From NCBI GenBank assembly GCA_963575745.1, contig CAUYUJ010015301.1, positions 163,459 to 227,458 on the forward strand: a stretch of DNA of 64,000 nt, in the 5' to 3' direction. A program made the translations under genes and the position numbers. The DNA is from Prorocentrum cordatum (Eukaryota > Sar > Dinophyceae > Prorocentrales > Prorocentraceae). A model generated the notes under the pieces. That model was not told the DNA's origin, made no database searches, and saw nothing but the letters and a program-made list of their open reading frames with translations. Of the stretch, positions 1-10,024 are shown piece by piece (position 1 is the first letter of the stretch; the number at the start of each line of letters is the position of its first letter).

Positions 1-166
1 TCGGGTGAACGCGGTCCGATGGCTGCTCAGCTCCAGCAACCACGTCGCTGTCAGCAGTGCCGGACCTGCGTGTGGCCTTGGCTCGGGACTTACTGGCAGC
101 CTTGCCAGTCGCTGTGCGAGGACATCGACGCGGCTCCGATGTCGGGGTCGCGCTGCGCTTGCCCAT
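1..166 (-). CDS. 5' end of leader-marked gene, Lys/Arg/Ser-rich N-terminus, runs off window
   Basis: Reading the minus strand from the ATG at 166-164, the frame stays open for all 55 codons to the window edge. The product starts MGKRSATPTSEPRR and is rich in K, R, S, T and A, then turns acidic (TADSDVVAGAEQ). The basic stretch could be a nuclear-targeting or nucleic-acid-binding tail, but no domain can be named from 55 residues. The start was chosen because the ATG lies 18 nt downstream of a near-complete dinoflagellate spliced-leader sequence (185-204). That is the arrangement expected if a trans-spliced mRNA was once copied back into the genome, or if an old leader relic is kept in the 5' UTR. 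A CAGTAAGT-like donor lies inside the frame, so the exon could end before the window edge. Identity unknown. Confidence 0.5.
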   Translation of the reverse strand, partial: MGKRSATPTSEPRRCPRTATGKAASKSRAKATRRSGTADSDVVAGAEQPSDRVHP

Positions 167-184
167 GCTAGCAAGCCTGTACGA

Positions 185-204
185 TTAAGCCAAAATGGCT
201 ACGG
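185..204 (-). other. Relic of the dinoflagellate spliced leader (dinoSL)
   Basis: The minus strand reads CCGTAGCCATTTTGGCTTAA. The conserved dinoflagellate leader is known to be CCGTAGCCATTTTGGCTCAA followed by G, so 19 of 20 bases match. An SL RNA gene would continue with a GT donor and the snRNA body; here the following bases are TCGTACAGG and soon an ATG, so this looks like a leader attached to a message and reinserted rather than an SL RNA gene. It is the strongest taxonomic marker in the window. Confidence 0.85.
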
Positions 205-828
205 AAGTGTATGTTGGCGTGCAGCCTCATGTTCATTATTGCAGCAGTGTAGTCTTCAACGCCGCGAGCATGAGAGCCCCGTGGGCCCCGACATCCCATC
301 GAGCCCGTAGGCCCAGACATCTCACCGATGGTGACATATGTGTGACACGAAACCACACCCGCCCGCCACGCCATTTGGTATATATAGAAATATTTATCAG
401 AGTGAGGGGGCCGAACGGTCATTCACTGTCCCTGGGTGCGTGGCTGACGTTGGATTCCGCGGTGCGGAGTCGTGTTGGTGTTGTTTGTTGCTGGTGTTGT
501 TTGTTATATATCACGATATTCATACTGCATGCATGTAGATACAGATGTGCAGATGATGCAACGCATTTCCGACCTCGATCGTTCTGGCAACGGGGCGGAG
601 GATGATGATGGTGGAGGAGGACGAGTCATGAGGATGCTCCTCGGTCACTTGGTACGTGCAATGTTATGCGCGTGCCCCCCCCCCCTGGGGCAAAGTGCTG
701 CCTGTCCCCCTACACGGGAGGCGAGGCGAGCAAAAGGGCTGAACAACCCGGTGGGGGGAAACGATATTGTAAAGAAACGACCAGGCTGCCGTACAGGCAG
801 CGTCTCAAGGCAGCACCGCTCCTGCTCA
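205..828. other. Intergenic stretch, no gene seen
   Basis: Short overlapping frames on both strands show no protein-like composition. The stretch holds a GT-rich patch (about 470-515), an AT-rich TATATATAG run near 380 and a C9 run near 675. It separates two minus-strand genes and would hold the 3' end of the upstream one (829-1656). Confidence 0.5.
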
Positions 829-1656
829 TTATTGCGGGCCATCCAGCTCGTAGCCGCTACACTCGTAGCCGTCGAAGTCGGAGCTCACGTGGTTGAAACC
901 CTCGATCAGGTCGTCCCGCTCGTCGTGCCCGTAGTTGGGCTCCGTGGTCGGCAGCAGGATCGCGACGTACCAGAGATTGGGCCACACCATGTCGTTGCTC
1001 TTCAGCGCATAACCCTTGCAGAGCCCTTTCGAGTTGCGGAAGATCCTCACCTGGTTGCAACGGTCGCGCCCGTTAGGCAATGCCAGCTGCGACACGATGC
1101 ACTTCTTCAAGGCCAGCACCCGCACACCCTGGCCGTCGTACTTCGGGTCGAGCAGCCTGGGGTTTGGTACCGCAACGGGCGGCCACTCCCCCGTCTCCTG
1201 GATCTTCACCTGGAACATCAAGTGCGGCTCGATGTCGAGGCCGGACGCCACGCTCAGCATCGAGGGCGACGGCCCTGGAGACTCACCGCCGCCCTCAACG
1301 ACTGGCGGCGGTGACAGCATGACGTCGGGCCCCAGCAGCGTGGCGAGCACCTTCGTCTTGGAGAAGTCCGTGAGCACGTACTCGTCCCACATCTCGAACA
1401 CCACGTCTGATGTGTCGTCCGAGCCCAATGAGTAGATATGGACCGTAGAGCCTCTGTAGAATGAATAATCCCGCTTGATGGCCTCCTTGATCATGACCAC
1501 CTCGACACCGTTCTGCCACGACGGGTTGGTGCCTGCTTCTGCTAGGCAAGGTGCCCAGCTGTCGAACTCCTTGCAGAAGATGCTGAGCTTGTTCAAGCCG
1601 CGGACCGAACCCGTGACTTCGATGAACGCGGTGACGGCGGGCGCGGTGGCCTCCAT
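829..1656 (-). CDS. Hypothetical protein, 275 aa, unknown family
   Basis: An intact minus-strand frame ending in TAA. The frame is open further upstream (to a TTG near 1794), but the first ATG with a good context is at 1656-1654 (CGCGATGGAGG), giving 275 residues beginning MEATAPAVTAFIEV. The first ~110 residues look like a compact mixed alpha/beta domain with many aromatic residues (FCKEFDSW, YSFYRGSTVHIYSL, FEMWDEYVLTDF). A Pro/Gly/Ser linker follows at about 115-133. The second half holds MFQVKIQETGEWPP and MVWPNLWYVAILLP and ends with an acidic tail rich in D and E. No signal peptide, membrane span or catalytic motif is recognised. Balanced codons without repeat character argue for a real gene. 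It is on the same strand as its neighbours on both sides. Confidence 0.6.
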   Translation of the reverse strand: MEATAPAVTAFIEVTGSVRGLNKLSIFCKEFDSWAPCLAEAGTNPSWQNGVEVVMIKEAIKRDYSFYRGSTVHIYSLGSDDTSDVVFEMWDEYVLTDFSKTKVLATLLGPDVMLSPPPVVEGGGESPGPSPSMLSVASGLDIEPHLMFQVKIQETGEWPPVAVPNPRLLDPKYDGQGVRVLALKKCIVSQLALPNGRDRCNQVRIFRNSKGLCKGYALKSNDMVWPNLWYVAILLPTTEPNYGHDERDDLIEGFNHVSSDFDGYECSGYELDGPQ

Positions 1657-1781
1657 CGCGGCGTGTGAACACACGACAGGCGACGGTGTCGGGCCTCGGG
1701 CGTTGGCTAGGGCGTCGGGACAGGCCGTCGGGATGGGCTCGCGAGCCAAAGTGGCTGTCCGGACCGACTGTGGGTTGGTGT

Positions 1782-1878
1782 GTGTGGACCCCAAACAGTG
1801 AGTGCGTGTCTACCAGTGTGGACCCCAAACAGTGAGAACATTGTGTTCTACCAGCGTGGATCCCAGACAGTGAGGGCA
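1782..1878. repeat. Three-copy tandem repeat upstream of the 829-1656 gene
   Basis: The motif GTGTGGACCCCAAACAGTGAG begins at 1782 and 1816 and recurs degenerated at 1854, spaced 34 and 38 bp and separated by TCTACCAG. It lies directly 5' of the gene's open frame, so it may be promoter or 5' UTR sequence; that role is inferred from position only. Confidence 0.75.
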
Positions 1879-2050
1879 TGCCGACGTTGCGGGCACACCT
1901 GTCATGCGATGCCGACGTGAATCGTATCATGACAAAACATGCCTATCAGATTATCACACATCATATCCTACCATGTGTGCATGACACACCGCCCTCACTC
2001 TATATATATGGGGGCTATGTCATGAGGTACAACCTGACACGATAATCAGT

Positions 2051-3496
2051 GTCAGGAGGCACCTCCTGACGGAAGGGTTCGTCAGGAGGCACCTCCTGAC
2101 GGGAGGGCCACTGTCAGGAGGCACCTCATGATGGGATAGCCCCTGTCAGGAGGCACCTCATGACGGGATGACCCGTGTCAGGAGGCACTTCCTGACGTGT
2201 GGGCTTGTCAGGAGGCACTTCCTGACGCGATGATCCCTGTCAGGAGGCACCTCCTGATGGGATAGCCCCTGTCAGGAGGCACTTCCTGACGGGATGACCA
2301 GTGTCAGGAGGCACTTCCTGACGCGTTGGCCTGTCAGGAATCACCTCCTGACGGGATGATCCCTGTCAGGAGGCACTTCCTGACGGGAGTGCCTCTGTCG
2401 GGAGGCACCTCCTGATGGGATAGCGCCTGTCAGGAGGCACCTCCTGACGGGATGACCCGTGTCAGGAGGCACTTCCTGACGCGTTGGCCTGTCAGGAAGC
2501 ACCTCCTGACGGGATGATCCCTGTCAGGAGGCACTTCCTGACGGGAGTGCCACTGTCAGGAGACACCTCCTGATGGGATAGCCCCTGTCAGGAGGCACCT
2601 CCTGACGGGATGACCCGTGTCAGGAGGCACTTCCTGACGCGTTGGCATGTCAGGAAGCACCTCCTGACGGGATGATCCCTGTCAGGAGGCACTTCCTGAC
2701 GGGAGTGCCACTGTCAGGAGGCACCTCCTGATGGGATAGCCCCTGTCAGGAGGCACCTCCTGACGGGATGACCCGTGTCAGGAAGCACTTCCTGACGCGG
2801 TGGCCTGGCAGGAAGCGCCTCCTGACGGGATGATCCCTGTCAGGAGGCACTTCCTGACGGGAGTGCCACTGTCAGGAGGCACCTCCTGATGGGATAGCCC
2901 CTGTCAGGAGGCACCTCCTGACGGGATGACCCGTGTCAGGAGGCACTTCCTGACGCGTTGGCTTGTCAGGAAGCACCTCCTGACGGGATGATCCCTGTCA
3001 GGAGGCACTTCCTGACGGGAGTGCCACTGTCAGGAGGCACCTCCTGATGGGATAGTCCCTGTCAGGAGGCACCTCCTGACGGGATGACCCGTGTCAGGAG
3101 GCACTTCCTGACGCGTTGGCCTGTCAGGAAGCACCTCCTGACGGGATGATCCCTGTCAGGAGGCACTTCCTGACGGGAATGCCACTGTCAGGAGGCACCT
3201 CCTGATGGGATAGCCCCTGTCAGGAGGCACCTCCTGACGGGATGACCCGTGTCAGGAGGCACTTCCTGACGCGTTGGCTTGTCAGGAAGCACCTCCTGAC
3301 GGATGATCCCTGTCAGGAGGCATGTCCTGACGGAAGTGCTACTGTCAGGAGGCACCTCTTGATGGGATAACCCCTGTCAGGAGGCACCTCCTGACGGGAT
3401 GACCCGTGTCAGGAGGCACTTCCTGACGCGTTGGCCTGTCAGGAAGCACCTCCTGACGGGATGATCCCTGTCAGGGGGCACGTCCTGACGGGAGGG
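2051..3496. repeat. Palindromic satellite with 158-bp higher-order repeat
   Basis: About 46 monomers of 30-32 bp, each containing the 20-bp near-perfect palindrome GTCAGGAGGCACCTCCTGAC (9-bp arms) followed by a 10-12 bp linker. From about 2230 the linkers recur in a fixed order of five: GGGATAGCCCCT, GGGATGACCCGT, GCGTTGGCCT, GGGATGATCCCT, GGGAGTGCCACT. The GATAGCCCCT-type linker ends at about 2270, 2428, 2586, 2743, 2901, 3060, 3217 and 3374, a period of 157-159 bp. Monomers 2051-2230 lie outside the strict order. This is a true higher-order satellite, homogenised by multi-monomer units. No frame crosses it. Confidence 0.95.
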
Positions 3497-6270
3497 TCTG
3501 TGAGAGTGATTACACCAAGATAGATATCATGATGTGCGATATGCGTCAGGAGATGCCTCTTGCCAGCTGGGTTGTGTCAGGATGTAATTCCTGACAGGTG
3601 TGATACGACAGGAGGTGGTTCCTGACATATGGTGTACGTCAGGAGGTACCTCCTGACAGAGAGGTTCCGTCAGGAGGCACGTCTTGACGTGTAGGGTATG
3701 TCAGGAGGCACTTCGTGACAGAAAGGCATTGTCAGGAGGTACGTCCTGTCATAGAAGTAGGCTACGTCAGGAGGCGCTTCCTAACGACCACCCTGTGTCA
3801 GGATCTGCGTCTTGACGGGTTCGCTACGTAAGGAGACACTTCCTCACGTACCATATAGTATCAGGAGGCACCTCCTGACGGGGATTATGGGTCAGGAAGT
3901 GCTTCCTGACAGATGTGACCCGTCATGAGGTGTATCATGTCAATACTATATCGTCATGAAGCGCCTCCTGACGACACCAATCCGTCAGGAGGTGCTTCCC
4001 GGCGGGATGGTCATGTCAGGAGGTGGTGCTTGAGTTACATATCATGTCAGGATATGCCTCCTGACAGAGTCGGTACGTCGGGGGGATTCCTCCTAACGGG
4101 TGTGGTCCGTCAGGAGGTGCCTCGTGACGCTGATACATTGTCAGGTAGCGCTTCCTGGCGGTGCCCCTATTTCAGGAGGTGGTTCCTGACGGAACCGCTA
4201 AGTTAGGAAACATCTTGTGACGTAATCATACGTGTCAGGAGGTGCTCCCTGACAGATGCGACATGTCAGGAAGTACATCCTGACAGGACGGCACCGTCAA
4301 GAAGCGCTTCCTGATGGGTGGTGCGTGTCATGAGGTAACTCCTGACATGTGAGTTGGGTCAGGAGGCACCTCCTGACAGAGACAGTCCGTCAAGACTCCA
4401 CATCATGACACGCACAGCTTGTCAGGAGACACCTCCTGATGAACCACATTCGTCAGGAAGCACATCCTGACGGACCGACTCTGGCAGGAGGCACATCCTG
4501 ACACGATCATGACCATCCCGTCAGGAAGCACCTCCTGACGGAGTCGTATCGTCAGGAGGCGCGTCCCGACGATATAGCATTGACAGTAGACACATCTAGA
4601 CGGGTCGCATCAGCCAGGAAACACTTCCTCACGACAATGTGCCGTCAGGAACCACCCGACTCTGTCGACAACCACGCCTTGACGACGCGGGTGTGTCAGG
4701 AGGTCATTCCTGACATATGTGATACATCAGAAACTGCGTATTGACAGATGCTGTTTGTCAGGAGGCACCTCCTGACAGCGAGGGCACGTCAGGAGTTAAC
4801 TCCGGACATGTGGGTCTGACAGGAGACGCAGCATGCCACACATTACTGTCAGGAGGTAGGTTCTGTCAGACGGCACATGACTATACATGTAAATGTCATG
4901 AGGCCTGCTGACACACATGTGTCAGGAGGTGGTTCCTGACGGCAGCGATCCGTCAGGAGACACCCACTGATGGTAACAGTGTCAGGATGTGCTCCCTCAC
5001 AATACCCACTGCATCAGGACGTACCCCCTGACATACACCTCATGTCAGGAGGTCCATCCTGGCGGGTGTGGTGAGTTGAGGAAGCGGTTCATGGTGGTTT
5101 GCCTTGTAATGATGCGAGATACGCCATGACGGGACCCCCTGTCAGGTGGTATTTCCTGTCATAATCAGAGTGCGTCAGGATGTTCCTCCTGTCAGGCACC
5201 TACTGGCAGGAGGTACATCCTGACGGGGAGTGAAGGCTGTGAGGATGCGGTTCCTGACATATGTGATCTGACAGGGTGTACCGCATGACAAACCGTCAGG
5301 AAATGATTCCTGGCAGGAGGCACACGTCAGGGAGGGGGCCCTGACATGCACGATAAGTCAGGAGGTGACTCATGACGTAACCGACACGACAGGAAGTCAG
5401 TCCTGACAGGCGTAGCCTGACAGGACGAACCTCCTGACAGAAGCGGACATGTCATGAAGTGCGTCCTGACAGAGGGGATATGTCAGGAGGTACATCCCGA
5501 CGGACATTCCTGACAGGTGGCACTCCTCAGTGAGTGGTTCCTGACGTGTGCGATCGGTCAGGCGGCGATTCCTGACAGGGGAATGGCCTCCAGGAGCGGC
5601 CATATCAGGCGGCACCTCATGACGGCGCCGCCATGACAGGATGGTCACGATGTGATCATGAAGTACATCCTGACGCGATCATGGTAACACGGGCTGCCTC
5701 CCGATATATCACATATGTCAGGGGGCGCATCCTAGCGGATACCACATGTGAGGAGGCGCGTCCCGACGGTGCATCCGTGTCTGGATGCACCGCGTGGCGG
5801 CTCATGTATATGCCGCATTATCCACGTTAGGATGCGGTTCTTGTCATGTGCGAACTGTCGAGAAGACAGTCCTGTCATAGTGGTAGCATCAAGAATCGCA
5901 TCGTGACGGACTGTAATCGTCAGGCAGCAGCTCCCGACAGTACGTAGATGTCACTGGAGGGTGCGTGTGTGGATGGTGTGACACGATATTCAGCATGATG
6001 ACACATCGATGTTGGGGCGGGGCGTGTGTGCGCACCGCGGGAGGGGTGGGCATGTATATGAGGTCCCACAAGGCGGGGGTGGTGCGACATGAGGTGCACC
6101 CTGACAGCTGTGATCGGTCAGGGGCACATCCTGACAGGGATGGTGTTGACAGTGTGCGATGCATGTCAGGCGGGTCGCATTGGGGTGAGGAGGGGGGGGG
6201 GGCAACTCCTGGCAAAACGGTGATGTCCAGGACCACATCCTGACAGCATACGTGTACGTGAGGATGTGCA
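3497..6270. repeat. Diverged arm of the palindromic satellite
   Basis: The same GTCAGGAGG..CCTCCTGAC core continues every ~30 bp, but with substitutions in arms and linkers, lost monomers and no five-monomer order. Decay increases to the right, and by 6150-6270 only scattered halves remain. The gradient from homogenised (left) to degenerate (right) is what is expected at the edge of an expanding satellite array. Short frames here (for example 3925-4206, 5889-6236) are repeat translations. Confidence 0.9.
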
Positions 6271-6653
6271 GCCTGTGATACATAATTTCAGAATCCGTGG
6301 CGTGCAGTGCATGCGCCAGCATGACGGGTCGTGGGGTGTCACCTCCACCCGGGAAGCGTGAGTCTGAGCGTGTTAGTGTCTGAGTCCTAAACCAATGTGG
6401 GTGGCGCACATTGTGCGCATGCGGTAGCACACGATAGCAATAGCTTATACATGACAGGCGGCGGCCCAAACAGCGTAGCACAGCGAGGGTGGGGCACGGG
6501 GAGAGTGGCATATATGGACGTGGCGACGATGATGATGACGGGTGGGCACGGGGAGGCGGGGCGAGGAGAGTGGCATATATAGACGTGGGAGGGAGGGGTG
6601 GGGGTGGCCAGCGGGGTGGGCGAGGGGACACATCATCATATCATCAATCGATC
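6271..6653. other. Intergenic, no gene; G-rich duplicated segment
   Basis: The sequence GAGAGTGGCATATATGGACGTG near 6500 is repeated as GAGAGTGGCATATATAGACGTGG near 6568, separated by a GAT-rich stretch; both copies sit in G-rich DNA. Nothing coding is supported. Confidence 0.5.
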
Positions 6654-7052
6654 ATGTCAAGCATCCCTATTCGAGCACGCTCGAGCTCGACCACTGACCA
6701 CCCACATCGACGCACAGCCTCGGCCGATGCGCCTCTGATGCAACCCTGTCATCATCAAGATGACAGCAGCAGGGCCCACATCCGCGAATCGCAAGGCGAC
6801 CGACAGGCGCGTGACATACTGACTGACAGTGGGTGGCATGTGTTGGTAAATGGCGAGCACATCAGCGACATCGTGACATCGATGCGACGTCACGCCGTCA
6901 ATGTCCGAGCGAGAGCAGAGTATGGTACTGAGTATGGCGTATGCGCATGGGGGTGGTGCGATGGTCCTCTGAGCTCTCGGGGGTCACACGTGCACCCGAT
7001 CGCACGCAGAGTCCACCCCGATGTACCATTACGAGTCGTAGTGGTCCATTGA
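6654..7052 (+). CDS. Weak ORF, 132 aa, unknown
   Basis: From an ATG at 6654 the plus frame is open for 132 codons to a TGA at 7050-7052 with mixed, non-repetitive composition (start MSSIPIRARSSSTTD, middle DILTDSGWHVLVNGEHISDIV). It follows directly on satellite remnants and no domain is recognised. It is the only plus-strand candidate in the left 14 kb. Overlapping minus frames of similar length make chance likely. Confidence 0.2.
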   Translation: MSSIPIRARSSSTTDHPHRRTASADAPLMQPCHHQDDSSRAHIRESQGDRQARDILTDSGWHVLVNGEHISDIVTSMRRHAVNVRARAEYGTEYGVCAWGWCDGPLSSRGSHVHPIARRVHPDVPLRVVVVH

Positions 7053-7610
7053 GGAGACTACGACAGAGCACGCGCAGGGAGGATAGGGGGGGAGGGGGGG
7101 GGTGCGGGGGGTGCGCGGATGGGCCGTCGCCAGTCAGGGCGCGCCTCCTGACAGGCGGTGTGTAGCAGGATGTGCGGGTATTTGAGATGGTGCTGTGCTG
7201 AGCGGTGCTGACGTGACAGAAACCACCCGAAACTGTTTCTTCGGCCCTGAACTGTGACGCACACAGGAACACACGCGAAGCGGTGCGGGCCGTCACCTGA
7301 CCAGGTGATCTCTGAGACCCGATGCACAGACAGGCTGACCGGCGATAGAGCATGATCGAGTGAGGATGACACGCGCCAAGCGCGATGGCCCACGACTCCG
7401 AGCACGCGCTGGATTGTCGATGGCTGCGCGGGGGACGCTCTGCCCCTGCAAAGCGATCCGCTCGTGTTACACTCTGCCCGCATCGCCCACCCCACCACCC
7501 CCACATCCGCAGCATGGTCACTGCCCTCCGTCCTCCCTGACTCCCTGACCCTCTCCTCTAAACGTGTCCGGGACGCGCGAAACAAGCGGTCCGGGACGAG
7601 AGATAACACG
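7053..7610. other. Region 3' of the transposase-like gene, no gene
   Basis: An isolated palindromic monomer of the satellite type (GTCAGGGCGCGCCTCCTGAC) lies at about 7134-7153, well outside the array. The rest is G/C-rich with no convincing frame. It would hold the 3' UTR of the minus-strand gene ending at 7611. Confidence 0.5.
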
Positions 7611-8595
7611 TTATGATGAATTGGCTGGCGCGGGCATGCTCGCGGACGCCTCGGCGGGCAGAGCGCGAACGACCGCTGCGCAGAGTTTGCGCGACCATGC
7701 GTACAACGGCGGTGGGACCTCTTTGAAAGCAAGAGAAGTGCGGTGGCCCTCCACAGCGTCGCTCATAAGCTCGACCACGCGCGCAGCGCAAGAGGGGTGC
7801 CAGTGGCACAGGCAAGTCGCACACTGTACTAACGCGGCTGGCCTGTCAGTGCCGCCGCAGCCAGTGCACGGGTCAAAGGCAGTCTCGTCGGCACCGACGA
7901 GCGGAGAATGCAGGATAGCCTGCGCGTCGACAACCGACTCTCTGTCCAGCGCGGCCGTCCACATGGCATGACAACGCTGGACATGTGCACTCACAATAGC
8001 ACCCTTGTCACAGGTGCGCAACGTGAGCCCGATGGCAGGCCAGACGATACCAGAGGTCTTCATATAGACTGGCTTCACGGTGGCGCTACAAGGATGCACC
8101 ACGCTGCCATCGGGCTTGAGAACAGTTGGCCTACCATAGCACGCGCGGGCCTGCACCCAGTGAACGTAGCATACACGACGGTGGCAGCCGCTGCTAGCTG
8201 CATCGGCCCTAGAGATTGACATGACTGACAGTTGCCCCTGCTGGCCCACGTCGGCACCACACGCGCGCCGACGACCCTGTAGTGCGGCAGTGCTGATGCC
8301 GAATGCATCGTGCCAGGATCGCAGCGCTATGCGCGCATCCTCCAACGTGAGAACGTGCGACGGCGGTGGGACGGGCGCCGCAGCCATGCTATCGATGCCG
8401 CTGAACACGGCTGCCTCCAACAGGTGGTCGGTGGCTGCAGCGGGGTCGCCTGCTGATGCGTCCGCAGCTGCAGCAACGATGTCCACGCCAGCGGCTGCCG
8501 CATCCTGGATCACCGTCCCGAGCGTGGCGTGGTCGAGCTCCCGCTGGATGTCCTTGGCGGTAGCGTAATCAAGCTCAGCACACCTCCGAACCGTA
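7611..8595 (-). CDS. Last exon of transposase-like gene, with PHD-like zinc finger
   Basis: This minus-strand frame ends in TAA at 7611. The upstream part (LDYATAKDIQREL) is Ala/Asp-rich and helical. Near the C-terminus, at about 7870-7790, it holds C-x2-C-x11-C-x2-C-x4-H-x2-C (CTGCGG, QCATC, CHWHPSC), the first six ligands of a PHD or related treble-clef zinc finger. The final C-x2-C pair of a canonical PHD is missing: only one Cys follows (YAWSRKLCAAV). Such fingers usually bind histone tails or other proteins. The frame is open to a non-ATG codon near 8618, so the exon probably begins at an AG acceptor in 8570-8600 (for example before CTTGATTACGC). It could instead be a separate gene, because the junction with the exon to its right is not resolved. 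Same strand and coding style as the next three exons. Confidence 0.55.
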
Positions 8596-8783
8596 CCCAC
8601 CCCGAGTCCACACGTCAACAGTCAACTGCTCCTCATAAATCCTCCGAGTGTGCAGTCTCACCATCCTCCACCTCATCGTCATAGCAGCCATCCATCATCC
8701 GCATCCGCAGCAGCATAAGCAGGAGCAGGGGGGGGGGCATGCAGCACGGGTGAGAGGTGTGGGAGCATGAGAGCGAGGAGTGG

Positions 8784-9683
8784 CTACGAGGATTTACGGC
8801 ATGACGGATATGAGCTGAGCTGGTGAGCTGATGAGATGTCCTCGGGAACAGTACTGGCGTCGACAGACGCGGCAAACTCCTGGTCAGCAGCGGTGGGCGC
8901 GGCGTCGACGTCGGTGTCGGCCAGGTCGACGGCGCAGTACTGAGCGGCCATCTCAGTGGCCACGACGTCGCTCGCCATCAAGGCAACCTCGTCGATGCCG
9001 TCATCGCTCATCATGGACGCGAGCGCGTCGCCCAAGGGGTCGTCGAGGTCACCAGCCGCCGAGGGATGAGCGGCGCCACTAGCAAGTGATGACGATGCTG
9101 GCAATGGCGGCGGTCCCGCAGCGGGTGCAGCTGCAGCTCGCTTGAGCTTCCTGAACACGAGGCTGACGTCGTCCAGCGCGGACAGCGACGCAGTCTGCAT
9201 CGTCCGGCGGTCCCATGTCAGGCGGAAGCACTTCATGACCACAGGGACGTCGCTCGCAGAAACTGCCTCGAAGTACGTGTCGAACAACCGCACCGATCGA
9301 ATCACCGACAGCGGGCGAACCAGGTGAGCGCACATACTCGGCTCGTCAAAGGTGAGCTGGCAGAAGACGTGGCGGCTACGATGGCGCTCCACGCTGGCCC
9401 ATAGAGGGCATCCGTGCTGGGGAGACTCGCCGAAACCGAAGCATAGTGACATGCCAGCAGGCTGGAGCTTCCATATCTTGTTGAACACTGCATTGTGCGC
9501 CACGCTCCACGCCCGACGAGCATTCACTCGCATGTCGGGGTACAGACCACCCAGCACGGACGCCATGTTGATGGTCGGGTCGATCAGCGGCACATCAGCA
9601 GCGGGCAGCGGTGACCAGCGCTGTGCGTCGTTGCGCACGGCAGCCAGCGAGGCGTCTGACACACGGCCGCACAGCTCCGACAC
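8784..9683 (-). CDS. Exon 4 of transposase-like gene
   Basis: The exon begins at 9683 after the acceptor CTCAGCAG and reads VSELCGRVSDASLAAVRNDA in phase 0 with exon 3. It is long and non-repetitive: about 185 residues of likely globular domain (HNAVFNKIWKLQPAGMSLC, SVRLFDTYFEAVSASDVP, VMKCFRLTWDRRTMQ), then an Ala/Pro linker and an acidic Asp/Ala-rich tail (DDPLGDALASMMSDDGIDEV). The open frame closes with TAG at 8784; the true exon may end earlier at a donor near 8830-8840 (GAGGACATC or neighbouring sites) and join the PHD-like exon. No catalytic motif is recognised. Coding is clear from composition; the function is inferred only from its place in the gene. Confidence 0.65.
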   Translation of the reverse strand: MSELCGRVSDASLAAVRNDAQRWSPLPAADVPLIDPTINMASVLGGLYPDMRVNARRAWSVAHNAVFNKIWKLQPAGMSLCFGFGESPQHGCPLWASVERHRSRHVFCQLTFDEPSMCAHLVRPLSVIRSVRLFDTYFEAVSASDVPVVMKCFRLTWDRRTMQTASLSALDDVSLVFRKLKRAAAAPAAGPPPLPASSSLASGAAHPSAAGDLDDPLGDALASMMSDDGIDEVALMASDVVATEMAAQYCAVDLADTDVDAAPTAADQEFAASVDASTVPEDISSAHQLSSYPSCRKSS

Positions 9684-10024
9684 CTGCTGAGGAGGAGCGG
9701 GGCGTGGGCTACGTGGGAGGAGTGGGATGGGGAGAGGAGGGCGAGTGGGAAGGTGAGCGCGAGGGTGCGCGGTGAGATGATAATCTATCCTCGCACTCAC
9801 CGGCGGTGAGTGCGAGGATAGACGCACCGCCCCACTTGGCTCCTCCTCACTCTCACCTCCTGATCGTCCGTCCGGCCCTCACATCCCTATGCCCCTATCC
9901 TCAGGATAGGGACTCGCAGCTATCTGGCAGCTATCCGATAGGGGTGCGAGTGCGGGGAACTGCAGGCCAGAGTGGAGGCAGGGCGGATCAGGAGGAGTGG
10001 AGGAGTGGAGGACAGCACTCAGAC
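9684..10024 (-). other. Intron 3 of transposase-like gene (GT-AG, 341 bp)
   Basis: The 5' junction reads GTCAG|GTCTGAG and the 3' junction CAGCAG|GTGTCGG, so CAGGT is present at both ends. Flanking exons join in phase 0. The intron contains a perfect 39-nt palindrome (9784-9822) and a second hairpin near 9895-9945. Confidence 0.6.
9784..9822. repeat. Perfect 39-nt palindrome inside intron 3
   Basis: The two 19-nt arms, TCTATCCTCGCACTCACCG and its exact reverse complement, are separated by one base. On the minus strand the centre contains GGTGAGTG, a strong 5' splice-site-like word, within the intron. It may be a small foldback insertion or a structural element; arm identity suggests a recent origin or selection. 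Confidence 0.9.

Noticed and set aside
185-204. A functional SL RNA gene
   Set aside because: The leader is not followed by GT and an snRNA body; an ATG and an open frame follow instead.
1996-2004. TATATATAT as a TATA box
   Set aside because: Dinoflagellate promoters are not known to use TATA boxes, and no transcription start can be placed; similar AT words at 380 and 6510-6580 are also unassigned.
2051-3496. CRISPR array (regular palindromic repeats with spacers)
   Set aside because: Spacers are only 10-12 bp and recur in a fixed order, there are no cas genes, and the context is eukaryotic. It is a satellite.
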